In this document: piece after piece, positions 24,839 to 32,002 of the stretch | Layout of the letters: each line of letters starts with the position of its first letter | Numbering within the stretch: the stretch's first letter is position 1 | Source: Halostreptopolyspora alba | GTDB lineage: Bacteria > Actinomycetota > Actinomycetes > Streptosporangiales > Streptosporangiaceae | Reading direction: 5' to 3' | Assembly (NCBI GenBank): GCA_003725585.1 | Contig: RJMB01000038.1 | Location: 1-32,101, forward strand | DNA length: 32,101 bases | Position numbers and translations under genes: made by a program | The notes under the pieces: generated by a model | The model's database searches: none | What the model was told of the DNA's origin: nothing | What the model saw: only the letters and a program-made list of their open reading frames with translations

Positions 24839-26569
24839 TCACTTGTACATGGTCTGGTTCATGGTCCCGGGGGCGTAGACCTCGGGATCGACCCAGACGT
24901 TGATCAGGGACGGCTTGCCGGACTCGCGGGCGCGCTCCATGGCGGGACGAATGTCCGCGGGGTTGGAGACGTCCTCGCCGTAGCCGCCGAGCATCTTGGC
25001 GAACTCACCGAACGGGACGTCACCGAGCGTGTTGCCGACCCGCCCGCGGTCGACCCCGTACTTCTCGGCCTGGCCGTACCGGATCTGGTTCATCGACGAG
25101 TTGTTGCCGACGATTCCGATGAACGGCATGTCGAACCGGACCAGCGTCTCGAAGTCCCATCCGGTGAGGCTGAACGCGCCGTCGCCGAAGAGGCAGACGA
25201 TCTCCTTGTGCGGCATGGCCTGTTTGGCCGCCATGATGAACGGGACCCCCACACCGAGGGTGCCGAGCGGGCCCGGGTCCATCCAGTGGCCGGGCGCCTT
25301 GGGCTGCACGACCTGCCCGGAGAACGTGACGATGTCGCCGCCGTCACCGATGTAGATCGAGTCCTCGGTGAGGAACTCGTTGATCTCGTGCACCAGGCGG
25401 TAGGGGTCGATCGGCGTGGAGTCGGAGAGCTGGCGGGGCAGCCGCTTCTGGTACGCCTCGTCCTCGACGGCGCGCAGTTCCTCGAGCCAGGCTTTGCGCT
25501 GCGCGGAGTCGACGGACTGGTTGCCGGCGTTCATCTCGGTGACAGCGGACAGGACCCGGCCCGCGTCGCCCACGATGCCCAGGTCGATGTCGCGGTTCTT
25601 GCCCACGGTCCGGTAGTCCAGGTCGATCTGGACCACCGTGGCGTCCGTGGAGAGCCGCTTGCCGTAGCCCATCCGGAAGTCGAAGGGGGTTCCGACGACG
25701 ATGATCAGGTCGGCGTTCTGGAAGGCGTAGCGACGGGACAGCTGCAGGTGGTGCGGGTCCCCGGGCGGCAGGGTGCCGCGGCCGGAACCGTTCATGTAGG
25801 CCGGGACATCGAGCTGGCGTACGAACTCGATCGCGGAGTCGGTGGCCCGGCAGGTCCACGTCTGGCTGCCGAGCAGGATGCACGGCTTCTCGGCCTTGGA
25901 CACCAGCTCGGCCAGCTTCGCCACGGAGTCCGGGTCCCCGGCGCTGTGGGTGGACGCCCGGTAGTGCCCGGCCTGGGGAATCCGGGCCTTCGACACCGGT
26001 ACCTTCGCGTCCAGAATGTCCCGCGGGATCTCCAGGTACGCCGGCCCCGGGGATCCGTGGTGGGCCTCGCGGAACGCCATCGACACGATGTCGGCCACAC
26101 GCTCGGTCGCCGGGATACTCGCGGCGAACTTGGTGATGGGGGTCATCAGGTCGACGTGCGGGAGGTCCTGCAGCGACCCCATCTTGTGCTGGCTGAGTGA
26201 GCCCTGGCCGCCGATGAGCAGCATGGGGCTCTCCGCTCGGAACGCGTTGGCCACGCCCGTCACGGCGTCGGTCGTTCCCGGCCCGGCGGTGACCACCGCG
26301 CACCCGGGGCGTCCGGTGATCCGGGCGTACGCGTCCGCGGCATGCGCGGCGACCTGCTCGTGCCGGACGTCGATGACGTCAATGCCCTCGTCGACACATC
26401 CGTCGTAGATGTCGATGATGTGCCCGCCGCAGAGCGTGTAGATCACCTCCACGCCTTCTGCCTTCAACGCCTTGGCCACCAGGTGTCCACCGGAGATGAG
26501 CTCGGGTTCGCCGTGCTCCGCCGTGCCGGACCGGGTGGCGCTGTCGGGCGTGGTGTTGGCCTGCGCCAT
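24839..26569 (-). CDS. ThDP-dependent enzyme, ILVBL/2-hydroxyacyl-CoA lyase type; candidate oxalyl-CoA decarboxylase
   Basis: This 576-residue thiamine-diphosphate enzyme has the three-domain acetolactate synthase layout. The catalytic glutamate is E71 in [16 protein letters not shown], and the ThDP/Mg motif runs from GDG (462-464) to NN (489-490). The C-terminal part, [20 protein letters not shown] and then LGTLGVG, resembles mammalian ILVBL (2-hydroxyacyl-CoA lyase 2). Canonical oxalyl-CoA decarboxylase has EGDSAFGFSG and a YEEMDQ region, neither seen here. Because frc follows directly, oxalyl-CoA decarboxylation to formyl-CoA is the leading guess; cleavage of a 2-hydroxyacyl-CoA to formyl-CoA plus aldehyde is the main alternative. 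The retained glutamate argues against glyoxylate carboligase. ATG 26569 is chosen; GAGGAG lies 12 bases before it, and a TTG at 26581 also fits. Confidence 0.85.
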   Translation of the reverse strand: MAQANTTPDSATRSGTAEHGEPELISGGHLVAKALKAEGVEVIYTLCGGHIIDIYDGCVDEGIDVIDVRHEQVAAHAADAYARITGRPGCAVVTAGPGTTDAVTGVANAFRAESPMLLIGGQGSLSQHKMGSLQDLPHVDLMTPITKFAASIPATERVADIVSMAFREAHHGSPGPAYLEIPRDILDAKVPVSKARIPQAGHYRASTHSAGDPDSVAKLAELVSKAEKPCILLGSQTWTCRATDSAIEFVRQLDVPAYMNGSGRGTLPPGDPHHLQLSRRYAFQNADLIIVVGTPFDFRMGYGKRLSTDATVVQIDLDYRTVGKNRDIDLGIVGDAGRVLSAVTEMNAGNQSVDSAQRKAWLEELRAVEDEAYQKRLPRQLSDSTPIDPYRLVHEINEFLTEDSIYIGDGGDIVTFSGQVVQPKAPGHWMDPGPLGTLGVGVPFIMAAKQAMPHKEIVCLFGDGAFSLTGWDFETLVRFDMPFIGIVGNNSSMNQIRYGQAEKYGVDRGRVGNTLGDVPFGEFAKMLGGYGEDVSNPADIRPAMERARESGKPSLINVWVDPEVYAPGTMNQTMYK

Positions 26570-26610
26570 TTGTGTCGTCAACTCCTCACGTCTAACCGTC
26601 GAGCGGCTAC

Positions 26611-26625
26611 CGCATACTGCATACC
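26611..26625 (-). promoter_or_regulatory. Putative GntR operator at ThDP-frc operon
   Basis: CGCATACTGCATACC shares 12 of 15 positions, including an unbroken ATACTGCATAC, with the panE-promoter site. On the minus strand it overlaps an extended -10-like TGGTATGCA, about 50 bases before the ThDP gene start. Confidence 0.7.
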
Positions 26626-26885
26626 ATATGGACTAATCCTGAACCCGAAGCTGTCCGATTGTCCAGAGCGCTCATGCGGCGACCTGGGGCCGGACTCCGC
26701 GCTCGCTCACGCCGGTCGACCTCGCCGACTCCGCGTCAGTCCCCGCCGCGGGCACGCGGCGCGTGCTCCCGCGTCCGAGGCCGGGTGCGTGACTGTGCCG
26801 TCGATCGCCAATAGGTATGCACTCGACGTTGTGGCTGTTCTCGCGTCCACGACGCATCACTTCCCGGCTGCGCTACAGCCCCCCG

Positions 26886-26913
26886 TTGACCTGTCGGGCT
26901 CATACTGTATACT
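26886..26913 (+). promoter_or_regulatory. Promoter of panE-aldehyde dehydrogenase genes
   Basis: A -35 TTGACC (26886-26891) and a -10 TATACT (26908-26913) are separated by 16 bases, close to the vegetative consensus. The GntR-type dyad overlaps the -10 box, so repression by steric block is likely. Confidence 0.7.
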
Positions 26914-26920
26914 GCATACA
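26906..26920 (+). promoter_or_regulatory. Putative GntR operator at panE promoter
   Basis: TGTATACTGCATACA is the most symmetric of the three island dyads; its two halves match except at positions 6/10 and the centre. It lies 25 bases before the panE start and covers the -10 box. Confidence 0.75.
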
Positions 26921-26945
26921 CCATCAACGCAAGAACGGAGACATC

Positions 26946-27923
26946 GTGAGAGTTGCTGTTCTTGGCGCCGGTGCCATCGGCGCATACGTGGGGGCTTGCC
27001 TGCAGCGCGCGGGAGTCGACGTGCATCTCATCGCACGCGGCGCGCATCTCGACGCGATCCGCCAGGCCGGAGTACAGGTCTCCAGCCCGCGCGGCGACTT
27101 CGTCGCCCACCCCAACGCCACCGACCGCCCCGAGGAGGTCGGCCCGGTGGACCACATATTCCTGGGCCTCAAGGCCAACCAGTACGCGTCGGCGGGCCCG
27201 ATGGTCCAACCGATGCTGCACGACACGACGACGATCATCGCGGCGCAGAACGGCATCCCGTGGTGGTACTTCCACGGTGTCCCCGGCGAGTTCGAGGGAC
27301 GCCGCGTCGAGACCGTCGACCCCGGAGGGGCGGTCAGCGCCGCGCTACCCACGTGGCGCGCGATCGGCTGTGTGGTCTACGCGGCCACCGAGATCGCCGC
27401 CCCCGGACACATCCGGCACCTGGAGGGCACTCGACTCTCGATCGGAGAGCCGGACGGCTCGCAGTCCGACCGGTGCATGGAGTTCGCCGAGGCGATGGTC
27501 GCGGGCGGGTTGAAGTGCCCGGTCGAACCCGACCTGCGGCACGACATCTGGGTCAAGCTCATGGGCAACATCGCGTTCAACCCCATCAGCGCGCTCACCC
27601 GGGCGTCGATGCTCGCGATCTGCCAGAACGCCGGAACCCGCGCACTCGTGGTGGACATGATGCAGGAGACCCTCGCGGTGGCGCGGAGTCTCGGCGTACA
27701 CCCGCAGGTCTCCATCGAGCGCCGGCTCAACGGCGCGGAGCGGGCCGGAGACCACAAGACCTCGACACTGCAGGACCTGGAGAAGGGCAAGCCCCTCGAA
27801 CTGGACGCGATCCTGAGCGCCGTCGTCGAGCTCGCGGACCTCACCGGGACCGAGATCCCGGTGCTTCGCGCGGTCGACTCGCTCGCGGATCTCCTCAACG
27901 CGGGAATAGACCCCGCTGCCTGA
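26946..27923 (+). CDS. PanE/ApbA-family 2-oxoacid reductase; candidate oxalyl-CoA reductase
   Basis: This 325-residue NAD(P)H-dependent reductase of the ketopantoate reductase family has the Rossmann motif GAGAIG at 7-12. The catalytic C-terminal helix has the lysine and asparagines in DIWVKLMGNIAFNPISALT. The family's founder makes pantoate. A PanE homologue (PanE2) in Methylobacterium extorquens was reported to reduce oxalyl-CoA to glyoxylate in oxalate assimilation. Here the gene diverges from frc and shares its putative operator, so a similar role is plausible but unproven; pantothenate synthesis would not explain this setting. The GTG at 26946 has GGAG five bases upstream. The aldehyde dehydrogenase gene follows after 58 bases. 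Confidence 0.9.
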   Translation: MRVAVLGAGAIGAYVGACLQRAGVDVHLIARGAHLDAIRQAGVQVSSPRGDFVAHPNATDRPEEVGPVDHIFLGLKANQYASAGPMVQPMLHDTTTIIAAQNGIPWWYFHGVPGEFEGRRVETVDPGGAVSAALPTWRAIGCVVYAATEIAAPGHIRHLEGTRLSIGEPDGSQSDRCMEFAEAMVAGGLKCPVEPDLRHDIWVKLMGNIAFNPISALTRASMLAICQNAGTRALVVDMMQETLAVARSLGVHPQVSIERRLNGAERAGDHKTSTLQDLEKGKPLELDAILSAVVELADLTGTEIPVLRAVDSLADLLNAGIDPAA

Positions 27924-27981
27924 CAGGCGCGCCCGAGCGCTCCCCTATCGCGCGACTCCGCCGAGTTGGAGGTTTCATCGG

Positions 27982-29523
27982 ATGCCCCTAACCATCAAGC
28001 CGGGTACGGAATGGTCGGCCCTGTACGGCCGCTGCCAACGTTGCGCACCCGAGGCATTCCACGACGACAGGCTGGCGAACTACTGGAACGCCGAGTGGAC
28101 ACGTGACGGCTCCCCCGGCACCGCCACCTCACCGGTGGACGGCACGACGATCGCGGCCCCGCCGCGGGTCAACGGGGCGACGGCCGAGCGGGCGGTGCGG
28201 GCCAGCGCCGACCAGCACCAGGCATGGGCCGCGACCCCGATCGCCGAACGCCGCGCCCGGGTGGTCTCGGCCCTGGACGAGATGGCCGACCACCGCGACC
28301 TGCTCTCGCTCCTGCTCGTCTGGGAGATCGGCAAGCCGTGGAAGGCCGCGACCACGGACGTGGACCGCTGCGTCGACGGCGTCCGCTGGTACGCGGACGG
28401 TATCGAGTCCATGGTCGACGGCCGGGCTCCCCTCGACGGGCCGGTGAGCAACATCGCCAGCTGGAACTACCCGATGAGCGTGCTGATGCACGCGATGCTG
28501 GTGCAGGCGCTTGCCGGGAACGCGGTCATCGCGAAGGCACCCACCGACGGCGGCGTGAGCTGCCTGACCCTGGCGACCGCCATCGCGGCCCGGCACGGGA
28601 TCCCGCTAACCCTGATCAGCGGCAGCGGGTCAGAACTCTCCCCGGCCCTGGTGAACGCGCCGGAGCTGGGCTGCGTGTCATTCGTCGGCGGTCGGGGAGC
28701 GGGAAGCTCCGTGGCGGCGAGTGTCATCCAGTCGGGCAAGCGACACATGCTCGAGCAGGAAGGACTGAACTGCTGGGGTGTCTGGGAGTTCAGCGACTGG
28801 CAGACCCTGGGCACCCACATCCGCAAGTCATTCGACTACGCCAAGCAACGCTGCACCGCCTACCCCCGCTACGTCGTGCAGCGCTCACTGTTCGACAAGT
28901 TCCTCGAGACCTACCTTCCGGCCGTACGCGACATCAGTTTCGGTCACCCGCTGGCCGTGGAGTCGCCCGATGACCCACTGCCCGCGCTCGACTTCGGCCC
29001 GCTGATCAACGACGCGAAGGCCAAGGAGCTCCGGGACGTGGTCGACGACGCCATCGCACGCGGGGGTGTGCCGTTGTACCAGGGCGACACCGGTCAGGGA
29101 CGCTTCATCGAGGGGCAGCAGACCTCCGCGTACTTCGCTCCCGTGACGATCCTGGACCCACCGGCGCCCTCTCCGCTGCACCACGCGGAACCGTTCGGCC
29201 CGGTGGACTCCATCGTGCTCGTCGACACCGAGGCGGAGCTCCTCTCCGCGATGAACGCCAGCAACGGCGCTCTCGTGGCATCGCTGGCCTGCGACGACGA
29301 GTCGTTGGCCCAACGGCTCGCCACGGAGGTACAGGCGTTCAAGGTCGGCATCAACCGACCGCGCTCCCGCGGGGACCGCGATGAGGTCTTCGGTGGAAAG
29401 GGCGCGTCCTGGCACGGCGCGTTCGTCGGTGGGGAACTCCTGGTCCAGGCCGTCACGCAGGGACCGGCCGGAGAACGGATCTACGGCAACTTCCCTTCCT
29501 ATAGCTTGTATCCGCCGGCCTGA
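27982..29523 (+). CDS. Aldehyde dehydrogenase family protein
   Basis: This 513-residue NAD(P)+-dependent dehydrogenase has the ALDH fold. N162 in ASWNYPMS, the general base glutamate E258 in HMLEQEG, and the catalytic cysteine C291 in KQRCTA are in their expected order, although the flanking residues depart from the usual ELGG and GQ.C forms. The first 40 residues carry an extra CQRC pair. Possible roles are oxidation of glyoxylate or an aldehyde from a 2-hydroxyacyl-CoA lyase reaction, or CoA-dependent interconversion of glyoxylate and oxalyl-CoA. The ATG at 27982 has GGAGG nine bases upstream. It probably shares the panE transcript; lysR follows 36 bases later. Confidence 0.9.
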   Translation: MPLTIKPGTEWSALYGRCQRCAPEAFHDDRLANYWNAEWTRDGSPGTATSPVDGTTIAAPPRVNGATAERAVRASADQHQAWAATPIAERRARVVSALDEMADHRDLLSLLLVWEIGKPWKAATTDVDRCVDGVRWYADGIESMVDGRAPLDGPVSNIASWNYPMSVLMHAMLVQALAGNAVIAKAPTDGGVSCLTLATAIAARHGIPLTLISGSGSELSPALVNAPELGCVSFVGGRGAGSSVAASVIQSGKRHMLEQEGLNCWGVWEFSDWQTLGTHIRKSFDYAKQRCTAYPRYVVQRSLFDKFLETYLPAVRDISFGHPLAVESPDDPLPALDFGPLINDAKAKELRDVVDDAIARGGVPLYQGDTGQGRFIEGQQTSAYFAPVTILDPPAPSPLHHAEPFGPVDSIVLVDTEAELLSAMNASNGALVASLACDDESLAQRLATEVQAFKVGINRPRSRGDRDEVFGGKGASWHGAFVGGELLVQAVTQGPAGERIYGNFPSYSLYPPA

Positions 29524-29559
29524 GTCCGGATCCCGACACCAGGCAGGGGGGAGGTCGAC

Positions 29560-30501
29560 GTGCTCTTCAGCCAGCTCGAGTACCTTGTCGCGTTGGCCCG
29601 TGAGGGCCACTTCAGCCGGGCCGCGGAGGCGTGCCACGTCTCCCAGCCCGCGCTGTCGGCGGGGATCCGCAAGCTCGAAGCGGAATTCGACACCCAGATC
29701 GTACGCCGGGCCAACCGCTACGAGGGGCTGACCGCCGAGGGGGAGAAGCTCGTCGCCTGGGCCCGGAAGATCCTCGCTGACCGGCAGTCGCTGAGCGAGG
29801 AGATCCAGACCATGCGTGGCGAGCTGAGCGGGACCCTGCGCATAGGCGCCATCCCGACCGCGTTGCCCGCCCTGTGCATGCTCACCCGGCCGTTCCAGGT
29901 CGAGCACCCGCGCGTACGGCTCTCCCTCCTGTCCCTCTCCTCGACCGACATCCGCCGTTCCCTCACCGAGTTCGACATCGACGCCGCCGTGTCCTACATG
30001 GACATACCGGTCGGTGGCGGTGTCCGGGCGCACCCGCTGTACCACGAGCGGTACGTCCTACTGACGTCACCGGAGTCGCTCCCCTCCGACCAGGAGTCGG
30101 TCACCTGGTCGGAGGTGGCGGCGATGCGGCTTTGCCTGCTCACCGACGACATGCGCAACCGCCAGTTCCTGAACGAGACGTTCGAGTCGGTCAACACCCG
30201 GCCGCGGGTGGAGCTGGAGACGAACTCGATCTCGGCGCTCTACACCCACGTGCGTGACGGCTCGTTCGCCACCGTCATGCCGCACACCTGGCTGAGCGCG
30301 TTCCAGATCCCCTCGGACATGCGCGTGCTACCGCTGGTCGAACCCCGGGTCACCCAGGGTGTGGGGCTGCTCGTGCCGAGCCACGAACCCGAGTCCATGT
30401 TGTGCCGAGCGCTGGTGCGGGTCGCCGACCGCGTCAACATGGCCGGCCGGCTCGACTCCGCCCTACGCGAGCAGCTACACGGGCTGTCCCGCACCGGATG
30501 A
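29560..30501 (+). CDS. LysR-family transcriptional regulator
   Basis: This 313-residue regulator has an N-terminal helix-turn-helix, LEYLVALAREGHFSRAAEAC followed by HVSQPALSAGIRKLEAEF (about 4-42), and a linker helix. The C-terminal periplasmic-binding-protein-like domain begins at about 90 with GTLRIGAIPTALP and would sense a small ligand. The GTG at 29560 is preceded by a GGGGGGAGG run five bases away. It follows the aldehyde dehydrogenase gene and converges on formate dehydrogenase, so it probably controls one or both; LysR proteins often regulate formate dehydrogenase genes. Its effector is unknown. Confidence 0.94.
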   Translation: MLFSQLEYLVALAREGHFSRAAEACHVSQPALSAGIRKLEAEFDTQIVRRANRYEGLTAEGEKLVAWARKILADRQSLSEEIQTMRGELSGTLRIGAIPTALPALCMLTRPFQVEHPRVRLSLLSLSSTDIRRSLTEFDIDAAVSYMDIPVGGGVRAHPLYHERYVLLTSPESLPSDQESVTWSEVAAMRLCLLTDDMRNRQFLNETFESVNTRPRVELETNSISALYTHVRDGSFATVMPHTWLSAFQIPSDMRVLPLVEPRVTQGVGLLVPSHEPESMLCRALVRVADRVNMAGRLDSALREQLHGLSRTG

Positions 30502-30515
30502 GAACGCGCGCCGAT

Positions 30516-30548
30516 CCCCGTTGTCCTCGCCGTGCGAGGACAACGGGG
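30516..30548. terminator. Bidirectional terminator between lysR and fdh
   Basis: CCCCGTTGTCCTCGC and GCGAGGACAACGGGG form a perfect 15-base stem with a three-base loop. It lies 14 bases after the lysR stop and 16 bases after the fdh stop on the other strand. It is the longest perfect hairpin seen in the window. Confidence 0.85.
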
Positions 30549-30564
30549 CCGCGCGGCAGCGCCC

Positions 30565-31728
30565 TCACCGCGAGCCAGCGGTGTAGGAGTGCGCGCCCGC
30601 CCCCGCGAGCGCGCCTCCCTGCACGATGAGGTACTCCTCCCTGATCGGACGCCCGTCGAGCCAGCACTCCAGAATCTCGCGGGTTCCGGCCGCGTAGCGT
30701 GTCTGCGCCGAGAGCGACGTCCCCGAGGTGTGCGGGGTCATGCCGTGGTTGGGCATACTCCGCCACGGATGGTCGGCGGGTGCCGGCTGCGGGTACCAGA
30801 CGTCGCCCGCGTACCCGGCGAGCTGGCCGCTTTCGAGGGCGCGCACCACCGCGTCGCGGTCACAGATCTTGCCGCGCGCGGTGTTCACGAGATAGGCCCC
30901 GCGCTTCATGGTGCCGATCAGCTCGTCGTCGAAGAGGTGCTCGGTCTCCTTGTGGAGAGGGGCGTTGACCGTGACCACGTCACACTGCGGAACCATCTCC
31001 TGCGGGGTGGGGTGGAAGGTCAACCCCAGCTCCCGCTCGACCTCGGCGGGCAACCGGTGCTTGTCGGTGTAGTGCAGGTGCACGTCGAAGGGTTTGAGCC
31101 GACGCAGCACAGCGGTCCCGATACGTCCGGCGCCGACCGTGCCGACGTGCATCCCCTCGAGGTCGTAGGAGCGCTTCACGCAGTCGGCGATGTTCCAGCC
31201 CTTGTCGAGCACCCACTGGTGTGCCGGGAGATAGTTGCGCACCAGCGCGAGGATCATCATCATGACGTGCTCGGCGACGCTGATGCTGTTGGAGTAGGTG
31301 ACCTCCGCGACGGTGATCCCGTTCTCGATCGCCGCGTCCAGATCGGTGTGGTCCGAACCGATTCCGGCTGTGATGATCAGTTTCAGGTTCGGGGATCGTT
31401 CGATACGCTCCCTTGTCATGTAGGCCGGCCAGAATGGTTGCGAGATCACCACGTCCGCGTCACCGAGCTCGCGGTCGAGTACCGAGTCGGGCCCCTCCTT
31501 GTCGGAGGTCACCACGAGAGTGTGGCCCCGCGACTCCAAAAAGCTACGCAGGCCGAGCTCGCCGGAGACACAGCCGAGCAGCTCACCCGGGGTGAAGTCG
31601 ATCGACTCCGGTGTTGGCGTGGTCTGCCCGTCGGGATACTCCCGGATCGTGGGGATGTCGTCTCGGGCGTAGACCGGAGGGTAGCCGTCGACTGGATCGT
31701 CGTAGAGCACACATACGATTTTCGACAT
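30565..31728 (-). CDS. fdh: NAD-dependent formate dehydrogenase
   Basis: This cofactor-free enzyme oxidises formate to CO2 and makes NADH; it belongs to the D-2-hydroxyacid dehydrogenase family and acts as a cytosolic homodimer. Its 387 residues align without gaps through the region compared with the recalled Pseudomonas sp. 101 enzyme. I122, N146, D221, R284, Q313 and H332 (that enzyme's numbering) are all present, including the TARGK and TPHTSGT active-site segments. Three positions differ in ways known from engineered variants: Ser for Cys145, Ala for Cys255, Gly for Ala198. The ATG at 31728 gives the family start MSKIVCVLYDDP and has GGAG six bases upstream; the frame stays open upstream without homology. 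The C-terminus is about 14 residues shorter than the Pseudomonas enzyme. Confidence 0.97.
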   Translation of the reverse strand: MSKIVCVLYDDPVDGYPPVYARDDIPTIREYPDGQTTPTPESIDFTPGELLGCVSGELGLRSFLESRGHTLVVTSDKEGPDSVLDRELGDADVVISQPFWPAYMTRERIERSPNLKLIITAGIGSDHTDLDAAIENGITVAEVTYSNSISVAEHVMMMILALVRNYLPAHQWVLDKGWNIADCVKRSYDLEGMHVGTVGAGRIGTAVLRRLKPFDVHLHYTDKHRLPAEVERELGLTFHPTPQEMVPQCDVVTVNAPLHKETEHLFDDELIGTMKRGAYLVNTARGKICDRDAVVRALESGQLAGYAGDVWYPQPAPADHPWRSMPNHGMTPHTSGTSLSAQTRYAAGTREILECWLDGRPIREEYLIVQGGALAGAGAHSYTAGSR

Positions 31729-31845
31729 GGCCGACTCCAAATTCCGCGTCAGGCGGTTGGGTTCGAGCCGATAGGCTCGCTGTCCATACTTCTCGCTCAC
31801 CCCGCCCGAGTCAAAGTCCCATGCCTGACCAAGCCATAAGAGCCG

Positions 31846-31891
31846 GTTATTGATTCTTACTACATAACACACAATTTCCGAAAATAATCGG
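31846..31891 (-). promoter_or_regulatory. AT-rich regulatory region upstream of fdh
   Basis: This unusually AT-rich patch carries GTTAT (31846-31850) and ATAAC (31864-31868) as an inverted repeat with a 13-base spacer, and CCGA-N6-TCGG at 31878-31891. The spacing recalls LysR-type sites. It lies about 120-160 bases before the fdh start and probably contains the fdh promoter; no single -10/-35 pair is certain. Confidence 0.45.
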
Positions 31892-31953
31892 CATTGAACA
31901 CAAAATGGGCGCGGGATTCGCGTGCCGCGCGTGGCCCGGGCCGGAAGCTGGGT

Positions 31954-31990
31954 GTTCGGGGGCCCGCGGCCCGGTCACGGACCCCCGAAC
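31954..31990 (-). terminator. Hairpin after sucD
   Basis: GTTCGGGGG (31954-31962) and CCCCCGAAC (31982-31990) pair over nine bases around a 19-base GC-rich loop. It starts 12 bases after the sucD stop and probably ends that transcript before fdh. Confidence 0.6.
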
Positions 31991-32002
31991 TCCTGGGAAA
32001 GG

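Larger units (their letters stand above)
26582..26945. other. Divergent promoter region of the island
   Basis: This region of about 360 bases separates the minus-strand ThDP-frc-ligase operon from the plus-strand panE-aldehyde dehydrogenase genes. It holds two copies of the GntR-type dyad, one near each end, and no gene. Confidence 0.7.

Noticed and set aside
24839-26569. Naming the ThDP gene oxc
   Set aside because: Canonical Oxc motifs are missing; the context supports oxalyl-CoA decarboxylation only as a hypothesis.
24839-26569. Glyoxylate carboligase for the ThDP gene
   Set aside because: Glyoxylate carboligase lacks the catalytic glutamate, whereas E71 is present here.
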